Below are positions 42,837 to 52,284 of a stretch of 64,000 bases of DNA, piece after piece. Position numbers and translations under genes: made by a program. The stretch's first letter is position 1. Every line of letters starts with the position of its first letter. The stretch covers positions 62,001 through 126,000 of the forward strand of contig NZ_JAJFZK010000003.1 of assembly GCF_020731355.1 (NCBI RefSeq). Reading direction: 5' to 3'. The DNA comes from Bacillus sp. REN16 (GTDB lineage: Bacteria > Bacillota > Bacilli > Bacillales > Bacillaceae_L). The notes beneath the pieces were generated by a model that was given only the letters and a program-made list of their open reading frames with translations, did no database searches and was not told the origin of the DNA.

Positions 42837-45800
42837 TTAAACCTGTATTTTCAACGTCTGTCCAACACTCAATATGTCACTCGTTAGGTTATTCACCGTT
42901 TTTATGTTGGCAACGGTGGTATTATACCGATTGGCAATTCCGTATAAGGTATCACCGGACGCGACTGTATAGACGACAACGTTTGTTGGTACCTTTAACA
43001 CTTGCCCGACGTAGATCATGTCTGATGTTAAGTTGTTGGCATTTTTTATGGCGGTCACGGTTGTCCCATTTATCGAAGCAATCCGAGATAGTGTGTCGCC
43101 CGCTGCGACTGTATAATTCACAGTATATGCAGGTGTAGACAAAGAAGGTGCTGGCGGAGGTATGACCACACTTTCCGCGACATCCGTCGGAATCCGCAAT
43201 ACTTGTCCGACATACAACGAATCTGATGTTAATCCGTTTGCTTCCTTCAGCTCACTCACCGTTGTATCATTCCGATTTGCGACTCCCCAAAGCGTATCTC
43301 CCGCCACGACGGTGTACGTTTTGTAGTTCTGAATGGGTCCCGTGTACACCGGTGATACCACCGGAACGGTGTTAGGCAATGTGGTTGTGTAGCTGTTCCA
43401 GACGCTTTTGTTTTCCTGGCCGATGCTCCAGTTTCCAACACCGCGAATATTGTACTTGCCAACAAGTTCGAGCTTTTCCTGAATCGACTCATCATTTTCA
43501 AACCATATCGTGTAGGTTCCCGGTGAAAGCGCGGTTCCATTTACAAATGTTACTGGGTCGCCAGCTTTTATCGTGATCGTCGCCTTTGGTGTTTTGCTCA
43601 CCTCATCAAACACAACGGTGCCGTTATAGCGGTCAATCAAGGTTTGAACCTGCGTATTTGAAATTCCATAGCCGCCATAGCTTTGACCTTCCATCCAATA
43701 GCGCCCAAAATGTGCGATTCCAAGGACGACTTTATCTGGCGCGACATCTTGCGCCAGCGCATACTGAATTGATTTTTCAACCCACGAATAGCTTGCGACC
43801 GAGCCAGGATTGCCACCCTGATAGCTCTCGTCGTATGCCATGATCATCAGATAATCTGCGTATTTCGCAAGATTCGCGTAGTCATACGACCCATGCCAGC
43901 CCGACGTCCAGCCATTCGGATTAGCCGCAACCGCAACGGAAACTTCCTTTGTCGGCGGAATTTTTTCACGCAGCAGCCGGACAAATTCGGTATAGTTTGT
44001 GCGATCCGCATCGGTTACATTTTCAATATCGACATTGACTCCATCAAGGTTATAACGCGCGATTGCATCCGCAATTTGCTGGGCTGCGAGCTCCTTGTTC
44101 GCAAGCATCGCCCGACCCACATCGCGGTTCCAATGGTTGCTTAAAAATGGAACAACGCGAATACCTTGTCTATGCATGGTCTCGATAAAATTCGGGTCAA
44201 CCTGGTAGGTAAGCTTCAGCGTCCCGTCCGGATTGATATCAAAATAGCTGGGTGAGACGATGTTCACGGCATGTCCCGTTGAATTCACCGTATTCACATA
44301 TTCCTTTGTATTGCCGAAATACATATAGCCAAGGTTCACCACCTCGCTTGCTGTAATCGGCAGCCGTAAGGTTTGGTTCGGCTGAAGCACGTCACTCGTC
44401 AAATTGTTCAGCGTCATCAATGAATCAACCGTCGTGTTGTAACGCTTCGCCACAGAATACAGGGTGTCTCCCTGGGTAACTGTATACGAGCTCAGTGAAA
44501 CATTGGTTGCCCCGCTTGTATTTCCTGCCTGATCCGTTTGCGTAACAGAAGCTGATGCAACCTTAGAAGCCTTGTCTACATACACATCCACCGAATAAAA
44601 TCCATTCTCATCCGCATTTGCGATTCGCGTTACGATAACATTTTTATCAGCATCAAAAAGGGAAACTTCAACCTTGGCGTTCGCCTCAGCCGTTCCAATT
44701 ACAGTATAAATGTACTGCATGTTTTCATAGCGGAAGCCGTTTTTCGTTGCGGCCGCATTTTCAACGACTGTATCCTTCACAAGCGTTAGTGCCTCCACAA
44801 TGCTTCGATTTCCAGCCCGGTCTGTTTGCCGCGCTTCAAAGGTCAAAGGTCCATCCTTCAGTCCCGACAGATTCAGATTGGCACTGAACGCACCGTTTAC
44901 AACCTTAGCGGTCTGTCTCACCGTTGTCGTTCCATCACTGACGACCATCTCAACGGTCGCACCTTCCTCCACGCTTGAGCCCGTAATTGTAAAATTGGAC
45001 TGGTTCGCTTGGTTCACATAATTCGGTTGAGTCGTCACCACCCCACCCGGTGCCGTTGTATCTTTTTCAAATGTTAAGGTTCGTGTTTCGCCAGCGTTTC
45101 CAGCGTTATCGGTCGCACGGAATGTGGCCGTCAGCTCACCATCTTTCAACGTGCTTAGGTCAAAAATCTTCTCAAACCTGCCGTCGTCACTCGTTCCAAC
45201 TGTTTTAGAAACAACATTGACACCATCCGAAATTTCGACCACAACTGTACTATGTGGTTCGACGACACCGCGAATCGGATAGACCAACACATTATCTGAA
45301 AAAATAGGCAGTGGCGTTTCCAACTGAATCTCTTTTGGTCCCACCGTATCCTTGACCAATGTTTTTGTTACAGCAGGGCTTACATTACCCGCTCGGTCGA
45401 CCTGGGTTAATTCAAACGACAGATCTCCGTCCGAAAATGCAGTTAGGTCAACCGGAACACGGTATTCGCCGTTCTCATTCGTGGTTGCGTTCACGACCTG
45501 CACTTGGCCATTTCCGTTAAAAATGCGAATCTGAACATCTGTGTTTGCCTCGGCTTTACCAATTAGTTCGTAAGTTGTTTGATTTTCACCTGTAATAAAA
45601 TGATTATTAGTAAAAATCGGTGCGATAGGCGCCTTGGTGTCTTTTTCAACCGTCACATCACTGACATTACTTGTGACGCCTGCCGCACTCGTTTGAAACG
45701 CAGAGATTGTCAGGCTCGTATCGAGCAAGGCACTTACATCAACTTCGGCATTGTATTCCCCATTTTCGTTAGCTGTTGTCGATGCGATAATATCCGGATT

Positions 45801-47894
45801 CACCCCATCTGACACTGTGATATCAACGGTTGTACCTGGCTGTGCCATTCCGAAAATGTGATAGCTAGTTGCTGTTTGACCGTTGATCATCTCCGTATTA
45901 TTGATGACTGGTGGCGCTAGGGCAGTTTCCTTGATGAGAGTCGCCTGCTCGATCCTACTTCGGTTTGCGTGCTCGTCGATTGCACTTGCTGTGACAAAAA
46001 TTTCGCCGTCATTCAGGGTACGAAGATCAATTGATGTCCGAAACTCGCCGTTTTCATTCGCAACGGCTTCCACCGTAATCTCTAGATTCACTCCGTCAGA
46101 TAACACAATTTGTACAGTCGCACCTGGATCTGCCATCCCAAGTAGTGTGTAGCTGTTGGCGTTTTGTGTGTTGACCGTCTGCTTCGGATCAAGTACAGGC
46201 TCGCCTACAAAGGAATCCTTCGTCACGGAAACCTGTGCTGGTGATGAACTATTTTGGGCTTCATCTGTTGTGGTTGCCGTAATTGTGATCGCTCCATCAT
46301 TCAATCCGGTAAGATTGAGTGCCGTTTGGAATGCGCCGCTTACGTCCGTTGTAACTGTTGTTTCCGCTGCTGGATTAACACCATCTGTGGCACGAATCGT
46401 AATGGTCGCATTTGGCTCAGCCGTTCCTGCAAACGTATAATTAGCTGCATTTTGACCGGTAATGTCTCGTAATTCCTGAAAAATGGGCGCCTCGACCGTG
46501 GTATCCTTTTTCACCGTCAGCTTCGTCAAGCCACTTTCGTTTCCAGACGAATCAACAGCTTTCGTTGTAATCGAAACCGGACCGTCGCGCAATGCACCCA
46601 GACTTACAAACGCACTAAATTCTCCTTTTTCATTCGCGAGAACTTCCGTTGTGATCGGTGCATTCACTCCATCAAAAAAGGTAATTTGCACCCGTGATGC
46701 AGGCTCGGCCGTTCCTTTCACCGGATAGGCCGCAGCCGACTGGCTATTGATGATTTGTGTATGAACCAAGGTTGGTGCATCAAGGGTTACTGTTGGAACA
46801 TCCGGTGCAGGTTTTTCCGTTGGCACAGGTTCCTTAGTTACAGTCGTCTCCCCAGGAATCGTCAGCACCTGACCGATTGATAAATTCGTTGTTGTTAAAT
46901 TATTCGCAGCTTGAATCGCACCAATTGTCGTTCCAAACCTTACTGAAATGCTATATAATGTGTCGCCCGCGACTACGGTATAAGTAGACGTGACAGGTGT
47001 CGGTGCGGGAGTTGTCACAATTGTCTCGGGTTCATTTCCTGAAACCTTCAGCACCTGCCCAATACTCAGCACGTTTGATGTCAGATTGTTGAGCGACTTT
47101 AACTCATCAACTGTCGTCCCAAATCGTGTAGAAATTCCATACAGCGTATCACCCGCAACAACAGTATAGGTCGCCGTAACAGGAGTCGGTGCAGGAGTTG
47201 TCACCGTTTCTTCTACCGGTTTTGTTGTTGGCGGAGGTGGTGTTACGGTTTCCTCCACCGGTTTTGGCGTAGGCGCTGGTTGTGTCACGGTTTCCTCCGC
47301 CGGTTTTGGCGCACTTACAGACTGAAGCTGTGGAATCCGCAATTTTTGTCCAATCATCAGCATGTCCGATTTTAAGGAGTTCGTTGTGCGGATTTGATCA
47401 ACCGTTGTGTTATAACGCTTTGCAATACTGTAAAGTGTGTCGCCTGAGGTCACAGTATATGTAAAAAACGGCAATCTCAGTTGTTGGCCAACAAACAGCA
47501 TATTCGACGCAAGCCCATTGATTTTTTTAATCGAATCCACCGACACATTGTAGCGCATTGCGATCGAGTATAATGTATCGCCCGCTTTTACTGTGTACAT
47601 GTCGTTGACGGTTTGAGTTTGACCGCTGATCGTTTGCGCCCCGACATTTGGCGCATTCGTTCCTAAATAGAAGGTTGTAATCAGCATCGAGCCCGCTAGC
47701 ACCTTTGCGACCTTAATCGGCAGGTGCGGGAATTTTTCTTTTACAAGTACGCGGATTTGTGTATTCAGGTCCTTTTTTTCCTGTTGAAAATGACCGCCAA
47801 ACTCTGATGCAAATTCTGTCAATCCAGTCTCCACAAAGACAACTAGTGTATAATCATCATCATTTTTCATAAGCTTATACCCTTGAATTTCCAA
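42837..47894 (-). CDS. Giant LysM / Ig-like / GH18 peptidoglycan hydrolase
   Basis: 1685 residues from a TTG at 47894 (AAGGGGGTG 6 bp upstream; the earlier TTG includes that site). A cytoplasmic-looking N-terminus of about 60 residues and one hydrophobic segment (about 64-78) come first. LysM domains follow near 100-142, 145-188, 242-285 and 304-347, with a Pro/Thr-rich linker before the third. Eight Ig-like repeats of about 88-100 residues span about 373-1150. A fifth LysM, a GH18 domain with catalytic DGVNVDIE (E1291) and three C-terminal LysMs complete it. The GH18 part resembles the spore cortex glucosaminidase SleL/YaaH. It probably cuts wall peptidoglycan while bound through its eight LysMs. 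Confidence 0.9.
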   Translation of the reverse strand: MEIQGYKLMKNDDDYTLVVFVETGLTEFASEFGGHFQQEKKDLNTQIRVLVKEKFPHLPIKVAKVLAGSMLITTFYLGTNAPNVGAQTISGQTQTVNDMYTVKAGDTLYSIAMRYNVSVDSIKKINGLASNMLFVGQQLRLPFFTYTVTSGDTLYSIAKRYNTTVDQIRTTNSLKSDMLMIGQKLRIPQLQSVSAPKPAEETVTQPAPTPKPVEETVTPPPPTTKPVEETVTTPAPTPVTATYTVVAGDTLYGISTRFGTTVDELKSLNNLTSNVLSIGQVLKVSGNEPETIVTTPAPTPVTSTYTVVAGDTLYSISVRFGTTIGAIQAANNLTTTNLSIGQVLTIPGETTVTKEPVPTEKPAPDVPTVTLDAPTLVHTQIINSQSAAAYPVKGTAEPASRVQITFFDGVNAPITTEVLANEKGEFSAFVSLGALRDGPVSITTKAVDSSGNESGLTKLTVKKDTTVEAPIFQELRDITGQNAANYTFAGTAEPNATITIRATDGVNPAAETTVTTDVSGAFQTALNLTGLNDGAITITATTTDEAQNSSSPAQVSVTKDSFVGEPVLDPKQTVNTQNANSYTLLGMADPGATVQIVLSDGVNLEITVEAVANENGEFRTSIDLRTLNDGEIFVTASAIDEHANRSRIEQATLIKETALAPPVINNTEMINGQTATSYHIFGMAQPGTTVDITVSDGVNPDIIASTTANENGEYNAEVDVSALLDTSLTISAFQTSAAGVTSNVSDVTVEKDTKAPIAPIFTNNHFITGENQTTYELIGKAEANTDVQIRIFNGNGQVQVVNATTNENGEYRVPVDLTAFSDGDLSFELTQVDRAGNVSPAVTKTLVKDTVGPKEIQLETPLPIFSDNVLVYPIRGVVEPHSTVVVEISDGVNVVSKTVGTSDDGRFEKIFDLSTLKDGELTATFRATDNAGNAGETRTLTFEKDTTAPGGVVTTQPNYVNQANQSNFTITGSSVEEGATVEMVVSDGTTTVRQTAKVVNGAFSANLNLSGLKDGPLTFEARQTDRAGNRSIVEALTLVKDTVVENAAATKNGFRYENMQYIYTVIGTAEANAKVEVSLFDADKNVIVTRIANADENGFYSVDVYVDKASKVASASVTQTDQAGNTSGATNVSLSSYTVTQGDTLYSVAKRYNTTVDSLMTLNNLTSDVLQPNQTLRLPITASEVVNLGYMYFGNTKEYVNTVNSTGHAVNIVSPSYFDINPDGTLKLTYQVDPNFIETMHRQGIRVVPFLSNHWNRDVGRAMLANKELAAQQIADAIARYNLDGVNVDIENVTDADRTNYTEFVRLLREKIPPTKEVSVAVAANPNGWTSGWHGSYDYANLAKYADYLMIMAYDESYQGGNPGSVASYSWVEKSIQYALAQDVAPDKVVLGIAHFGRYWMEGQSYGGYGISNTQVQTLIDRYNGTVVFDEVSKTPKATITIKAGDPVTFVNGTALSPGTYTIWFENDESIQEKLELVGKYNIRGVGNWSIGQENKSVWNSYTTTLPNTVPVVSPVYTGPIQNYKTYTVVAGDTLWGVANRNDTTVSELKEANGLTSDSLYVGQVLRIPTDVAESVVIPPPAPSLSTPAYTVNYTVAAGDTLSRIASINGTTVTAIKNANNLTSDMIYVGQVLKVPTNVVVYTVASGDTLYGIANRYNTTVANIKTVNNLTSDILSVGQTLKIQV

Positions 47895-47990
47895 ACGGAA
47901 CACCCCCTTATCCAATCATTACTTTTTAGTTTCTCAACTTCCTTTTAATTCATTCCTTTTTTAGTTAAGATTGACGCAGGGGGGATTGCT

Positions 47991-48374
47991 ATGCTGCATC
48001 ATGTTGAAATATATGTGTCTAATCTGGAAAAGTCCAAGGAATTTTGGGGCTGGTTTTTAAAAGAGCTCGGATACAAAAAATATCAGGAGTGGGATTCCGG
48101 AATTAGCTGGAAATATGGCGAGACCTATCTTGTGTTTGTGCAGGTGGAGGAGCGGTTTTCGGATGTTCCGTATCATCGTTGTCGAGTTGGGTTAAATCAT
48201 TTGGCGTTTCATGCGCAGTCAAAAGGACATGTGGACAAGGTGCGAAAGTTAATACAGGAGAAAGGGATTCCCATTCTGTATGCTGATCGAACACCTTATG
48301 CTGGCGGAGAAGACCATTACGCTCTCTATTTTGAGGATCCCGACCGGATTAAGGTTGAGTTGGTGGCACCCTGA
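47991..48374 (+). CDS. VOC-family (glyoxalase/dioxygenase-fold) protein
   Basis: 127 residues with paired beta-alpha-beta modules: HHVEIYVSNLEKSKEFWGWFLKELGY at the N-terminus, GLNHLAFHA in the middle and YALYFEDPDRIKVELV at the end. The metal-ligand positions His3/His4, His (NHLAFH) and Glu near the C-terminus are present. Substrate is unknown; relatives include lyases and resistance proteins. It is monocistronic, with AGGGGGG 7-8 bp before the ATG. Confidence 0.88.
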   Translation: MLHHVEIYVSNLEKSKEFWGWFLKELGYKKYQEWDSGISWKYGETYLVFVQVEERFSDVPYHRCRVGLNHLAFHAQSKGHVDKVRKLIQEKGIPILYADRTPYAGGEDHYALYFEDPDRIKVELVAP

Positions 48375-48416
48375 CTGTATTTTGTGAGGTGAAAGATGGT
48401 AATTCACTTAAACGTC

Positions 48417-48450
48417 AAAAAGGCTTAGAGTTCACATCTCTAAGCCTTTT
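48417..48450 (+). terminator. Terminator of the VOC gene
   Basis: AAAAGGCTTAGAG / CTCTAAGCCTTTT, a symmetrical stem that could act in both directions. An outer AACGTC/GACGTT pair surrounds it. Confidence 0.8.
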
Positions 48451-48454
48451 GACC

Positions 48455-48815
48455 AATTAGACGTTAAAGCGAGTTTGAGAAATTAGCGGAGAAATTTCTC
48501 TTAATCTGGAAATATAACTAAAAATAGCTTTAATAGACGGACAGATTCCGGCTATTGACCCGAAAAACGTGAAAATGGGTCATTTTTCTTTGCTTAATCG
48601 GAAAACCTCCGCCTATATCCCACGAATCGAGCTCAATTCTCTAGTCTACCGGAAAATCTCCGCTTAATATCACTAGTTACTCATTTAAGAAAAAAACTTC
48701 TTATGTTACAAAAAAAAACAGTGAACCTCATAATGATACGCTGCGGGGGCCATCCATCTGCGGAACCTCCCCAGCCCCACTGAAGGTGTTTACAATCCGT
48801 GTCAGGTGCCTCATT
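48455..48815. other. Intergenic region with diverged CGGA...TCCGC repeats
   Basis: No gene is seen. Four related segments of about 22 bp contain CGGAnAnATTCCGC-like sequence (near 48486, 48535, 48596 and 48647), each able to form a weak hairpin. Spacing is irregular, unlike arrays A-E. A fragment TTTACAATCCGTGTCAGG (48789-48806) may be another dispersed element. Confidence 0.5.
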
Positions 48816-48817
48816 TT

Positions 48818-48988
48818 CTACGATATACTTTTCCTGGTTTCATATGTTTGGTCGGCCTTCATGCTTTGCGGCAGCATTTGGATTGAGTCTATGACACTAT
48901 CAAGCTTCGTTTCGATCCGATGCAATAGATAGAATGTCACGACAACGGGAAAGCCCACCTCTTGAATAAAAGGCAATAACTGTTCCAC
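48818..48988 (-). CDS. YvrJ-family small protein
   Basis: 56 residues from a GTG at 48988 with GGAGGAGG upstream; the longer frame from 49045 runs through this site. EQLLPFIQEVGFPVVVTFYLLHRIETKLD is characteristic of the YvrJ family: a short N-terminus, one membrane helix and a basic/coiled tail. It follows DUF2922 and DUF1659 genes, an arrangement common in Bacillus. Function is unknown. Confidence 0.8.
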   Translation of the reverse strand: MEQLLPFIQEVGFPVVVTFYLLHRIETKLDSVIDSIQMLPQSMKADQTYETRKSIS

Positions 48989-49058
48989 CAAACCTCCTCC
49001 TTTCCTAGAATTGAATTTAGGGCAAGGGACCCACCTCCGCTTCACTCAGGTGGAAAAA

Positions 49059-49100
49059 AATAGGCGAACAACGGAACCGTTCCCATGTTCACCTGTTTAA
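49059..49100. repeat. Dispersed repeat, GGAACCGTTCCC subtype
   Basis: AATAGGCGAACAACGGAACC followed by GTTCCCATGTTCACCTG. The same subtype occurs at 51908, 55205 and 62901. It lies between the YvrJ and DUF2922 genes. Confidence 0.65.
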
Positions 49101-49130
49101 AAAAGCCAACTCCCTAATAGAGAGCTGGCC
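49100..49130 (-). terminator. Terminator after the DUF2922 gene
   Basis: Minus-strand GCCAGCTCT / GGGAGTTGGC followed by TTTTTTAAA. It separates the DUF1659-DUF2922 pair from yvrJ. Confidence 0.75.
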
Positions 49131-49138
49131 CGATCCAA

Positions 49139-49354
49139 TTAAAGTTCCACTGTTTCAACATTGCGCTCGACAAGACGTGCGCCTTTTTTCTCTACAATCG
49201 AACCACCTGATGTTACGAACACGTCATTTGCTACGATGAGATCCATTGCGGCAGCCAATGCCACTGTATCAACAGGTTCAATTGGATTTTCAATGGAAAC
49301 AGTAGCTGTTTTTCCATCCTCATTAATAAATTGCATTTCAAGTGTTTTTGCCAT
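49139..49354 (-). CDS. DUF2922-family small protein
   Basis: 71 residues. KTLEMQFINEDGKTATVSIENPIEPVD and the late GGSIVEKKGARLVERNVETVEL match the DUF2922 pattern (a small beta-rich protein). AAGGGGGAGC precedes the ATG. It is 36 bp downstream of the DUF1659 gene. Function is unknown. Confidence 0.88.
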   Translation of the reverse strand: MAKTLEMQFINEDGKTATVSIENPIEPVDTVALAAAMDLIVANDVFVTSGGSIVEKKGARLVERNVETVEL

Positions 49355-49390
49355 TTTCTAGCTCCCCCTTTCTATTAAATTTCTTCAACC

Positions 49391-49621
49391 TTACTGTCCA
49401 ACTCCAGTTAATGCGTAGCTGTTATTGCGTTCAATGCCAACAAGCTCTAAGCTTTGAAGATTATCGATTGCAACGGCTACTGAATGCAAAGCGTCAGCTG
49501 ATGCTTCTGGGTTGATGTTGTTGTAGTTTTTGTTTTTTAAGATCATTCTTCCCTTGCCATCAATCCCATTTTCAAACACAAAGCGTAACTGTGTACGTAG
49601 AATATCCTGTGTTGCTGCCAT
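49391..49621 (-). CDS. DUF1659-family small protein
   Basis: 76 residues from the ATG at 49621 with AAAGGAGGTGAGG upstream; the longer frame to 49687 lies in a repeat element and is rejected. TQLRFVFENGIDGKGRMILKNKNYNNI is typical of DUF1659. It is co-transcribed with DUF2922. Function is unknown. Confidence 0.88.
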   Translation of the reverse strand: MAATQDILRTQLRFVFENGIDGKGRMILKNKNYNNINPEASADALHSVAVAIDNLQSLELVGIERNNSYALTGVGQ

Positions 49622-49689
49622 GTCCCTCACCTCCTTTACACCTATGTTATAGAGAGGTAGGGGGCAAAAAGGGGCATCCATAATCAAAT

Positions 49690-49878
49690 TCTTCTCGAAG
49701 AATTTGCGCCCAGATTTTTAGGCACACACGATGTGGGTCACAAAGACGTTGCCACAGGAAGTGGTGTACTTAGTCTTTGATCCTATGATCGAAAACTTCC
49801 TTTAAAAATCTGTGGCATCCGCCGGAGGCTTTCACTTAATTCAGCAGAAGTAGTAAACTTCTGCTGTATTAAGTGAAA
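49690..49878. repeat. Structured repeat element with GCATCCGCCGGAGGC motif
   Basis: CAGATTTTTA (about 49710) pairs with TAAAAATCTG (about 49803). This encloses GGTCACAAAGAC/GTCTTTGATCC and CCAC-AGGAA-GTGG stems. GCATCCGCCGGAGGC follows at 49816-49830, and a long perfect hairpin CACTTAATTCAGCAGAAGT/ACTTCTGCTG-TATTAAGTG spans about 49833-49875. From memory, similar segments recur in Bacillus genomes. It could be a MITE-like element or a structured RNA. Confidence 0.6.
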
Positions 49879-49883
49879 AAAAT

Positions 49884-49912
49884 GGCAAAAAAAATACCTC
49901 CAAAAAGGAGGT
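49884..49912 (-). terminator. Minus-strand terminator without an obvious gene
   Basis: Minus-strand ACCTCC-TTTTT-GGAGGT followed by ATTTTTTTTGCC. No minus-strand gene is seen upstream before the GGDEF-EAL gene on the other strand. Confidence 0.5.
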
Positions 49913-50068
49913 TCAACAAAAATATATAAACAAAGGGGGGGAATACACTATTCATCATTGCCCGATGTAAACCATCTTATACATTAAAAAGAAAAAAATA
50001 TCTGTTGTTCCAATAATTACACTATTATAGTTCATACTATCCGTACAGATGTATTTCGAGGTGTACAT

Positions 50069-51889
50069 ATGGACTTTTTTATAATGACAGAAACTTTCTT
50101 CCTCACTGTGCTCCAGCCCATCCTGAGCGAAGTAACCCTTTATAATGATCGTTTATTTACAAGTGGTTTCATTTTCCAATGTCTATTACTATTGGTCATC
50201 GTGTTACTCGTTAATCGATACAATCGAAAGTTACTTACGGAACAGCGAAAATTCAACAAGCAAGAACGTTATTTTCGACCCCTCTATGAGTTAAACACGG
50301 TCGCGATTATCATGACGGATCCGACCGGAGTGATTATTGATTTAAATCGAGCATCAGAAAAACTAGCAGAAATGAATCGGAATGAAATCCTCGGTTTACA
50401 TTTTAATCATTTTTTACCTGAACACGAGCAAGAAGCGACAAAACAACGATTTGAACGAGTATTGGCAGGAGAAGTTGTTGAATATGAGGTGCAAATCTAT
50501 AATTCTGCGGGTGAAATGATTGACGTGTTTATTCGAAATATCCCAATTACAGTAGAAGATAAAATCCATGGAATATATGGGATGATTAATGATATCACCG
50601 AGCAAAAAAGAAACCTGGAAAAGATCCAATTCATGGCCTACCATGCCCCCATCACCAATCTGCCGAATAAACGGAAGCTCAGTGAGGATGTGGCTGAAAT
50701 GTTAGCGAAACGAATTCCTTTTAGCCTTATTTATCTCGATCTGAATGAATTTAAAAAGACAAATGATCGTTATGGACATTTAGCTGGGGACTTCGTTTTA
50801 ACCACGGTTGCAAATCGGCTTAGAGAAAAAGACGATCAGGGTGTGGCGTATCATATCGGTGGAGATGAATTTGCCATTACCCTTCCTGAGGTTCAGTTCG
50901 AGGCGATTGAAAAAATTGCAACAGCCATTGCAGATGAAATACGCCTTCCCATTACCTATCAAGAATTTGTCTTAGAGGTTTTTGCTAGCATTGGAATTGC
51001 GCGATTCCCGTTTGATGCCGAATCGATTGAGGAACTACTAAGGAAGGCAGACCTTGCGATGTATGCCTCCAAGGAACATGGCGGGAGCGAACTTGTTTTT
51101 TATCATGAAACCCTTTTACAAAAGGTCGAGGAACGATTTAAGCTTGAGCAGGACTTGAAGGAAGCTCTTGAGAAACATGAATTTGAAATGTATTTTCAGC
51201 CACAATTCGAGATCCAGACGGGCAGACTCCGTGGAGCCGAAGCTTTATTACGCTGGAACCACCCTGAAAAAGGCATACTTAGTCCCGATGTTTTTATCCA
51301 TGTACTGGAGGAAACGGGACTAATCGTGGATGTCGGGGAATGGGTGATTACAGAGGCATTGGGATTGATTTGTTCCTGGACAGAGGCGGGCTATGACTTC
51401 GGAAAAATTTCAGTGAACATATCTGCAAAACATTTTGAAAAACAAAGCTTGTATCATTTTATCCAGGAAGTAAATGAAGGTGACGCCGCTTGCTTAGAAC
51501 GCTTAGACATTGAGATTACCGAAAGCGCTCTGTTCAATATGGAAAAATCAATTGATTCCGTGTACCAATTAAAGAAGCTCGGTATCAGCATCAGCCTGGA
51601 TGACTTCGGCACCGGATATAGTTCGTTAAGCGTTCTTCATCAGCTGCCAATCGACTATTTAAAAATCGACCGCTCCTTTATCCAAAACTTTAATACAGAT
51701 TCAAAAATTTTAATCCAAATGATCATCCAAATGTCCAATAACCTGAACGTCAAAGTCGTCGCCGAAGGCATCGAAACAAACGAGCAACTCACTTTTCTCA
51801 TAAACGAAGGCTGCACCTACGGCCAAGGCTACTACTTCAGCACCCCTCTCCCAAAAGCCGAATTCGAGGAAAAATGGCTGAAGAAGTAA
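50069..51889 (+). CDS. Membrane PAS-GGDEF-EAL cyclic-di-GMP enzyme
   Basis: 606 residues. One transmembrane helix (about 32-49) is followed by a PAS domain (about 68-180), a GGDEF domain with intact GGDEF (264-268) and an EAL domain (about 360-600). The EAL domain has complete catalytic motifs: E391-A-L, NISAKHF, ITES, DDFGTGYSSL, KIDRSFI and VVAEGIE. No RxxD inhibitory site precedes GGDEF. It could make or degrade c-di-GMP depending on the PAS signal. Upstream GAGGTG is 5 bp from the ATG. Monocistronic. Confidence 0.95.
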   Translation: MDFFIMTETFFLTVLQPILSEVTLYNDRLFTSGFIFQCLLLLVIVLLVNRYNRKLLTEQRKFNKQERYFRPLYELNTVAIIMTDPTGVIIDLNRASEKLAEMNRNEILGLHFNHFLPEHEQEATKQRFERVLAGEVVEYEVQIYNSAGEMIDVFIRNIPITVEDKIHGIYGMINDITEQKRNLEKIQFMAYHAPITNLPNKRKLSEDVAEMLAKRIPFSLIYLDLNEFKKTNDRYGHLAGDFVLTTVANRLREKDDQGVAYHIGGDEFAITLPEVQFEAIEKIATAIADEIRLPITYQEFVLEVFASIGIARFPFDAESIEELLRKADLAMYASKEHGGSELVFYHETLLQKVEERFKLEQDLKEALEKHEFEMYFQPQFEIQTGRLRGAEALLRWNHPEKGILSPDVFIHVLEETGLIVDVGEWVITEALGLICSWTEAGYDFGKISVNISAKHFEKQSLYHFIQEVNEGDAACLERLDIEITESALFNMEKSIDSVYQLKKLGISISLDDFGTGYSSLSVLHQLPIDYLKIDRSFIQNFNTDSKILIQMIIQMSNNLNVKVVAEGIETNEQLTFLINEGCTYGQGYYFSTPLPKAEFEEKWLKK

Positions 51890-51907
51890 ACAGAGTAAAC
51901 AAGGAGT

Positions 51908-51955
51908 AAACAAGGGGACGGTTCCGCCGTTTCCCTATTTTTTGGAAACAGGGAG
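51908..51955. repeat. Dispersed repeat, GGGGACGGTTCC subtype
   Basis: GGGGACGGTTCCGCCGTTTC then CCTATTTTTTGGAAACAGGG, just downstream of the GGDEF-EAL gene. Confidence 0.65.
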
Positions 51956-51974
51956 GTCCCAAATCACCGCGGCA

Positions 51975-52013
51975 AAAAATAACTCCCCTTCGATTATTAA
52001 TCTTTAGGGGAGT
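51975..52013 (-). terminator. Terminator of the 38-residue membrane peptide gene
   Basis: Minus-strand ACTCCCCT / AGGGGAGT followed by TATTTTTTG. Confidence 0.8.
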
Positions 52014-52024
52014 GAATGAAACGT

Positions 52025-52141
52025 TTAGAAGATGAGATGTGACAGAAGCTTCAACCAACCAAAAAATGCAATCCAAAGGGGTATACTCAATGTCGTTCCC
52101 CACACCATACCAACCGCCAATTGATTCGTATTCTCTTCCAT
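52025..52141 (-). CDS. Small single-helix membrane peptide (38 residues)
   Basis: An ATG at 52141 is preceded by GAGGAGG at 7 bp. The 38-codon frame encodes a polar N-terminus (MEENTNQLAVG) and one hydrophobic segment rich in Trp, Leu and Phe (about 12-38). A strong terminator follows the stop by 11 bp. The complete ribosome-binding-site/ORF/terminator unit argues that it is real. Function is unknown. Confidence 0.65.
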   Translation of the reverse strand: MEENTNQLAVGMVWGTTLSIPLWIAFFGWLKLLSHLIF

Positions 52142-52284
52142 CACTTCGCCTCCTCATCTTGTCTTACTTATATTATAACGTAATAATGACAACGCTTACA
52201 GAAAATCTCACCAACAAATTATGCCAAATTGCAGCAAAAAATCGGGCATCTGTCGGAGGCTGCAACTAATTTCGTTACATAAAG

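Noticed and set aside
48103-48294. 63-residue minus-strand frame in the VOC gene
   Set aside because: Antisense shadow of a recognised family.
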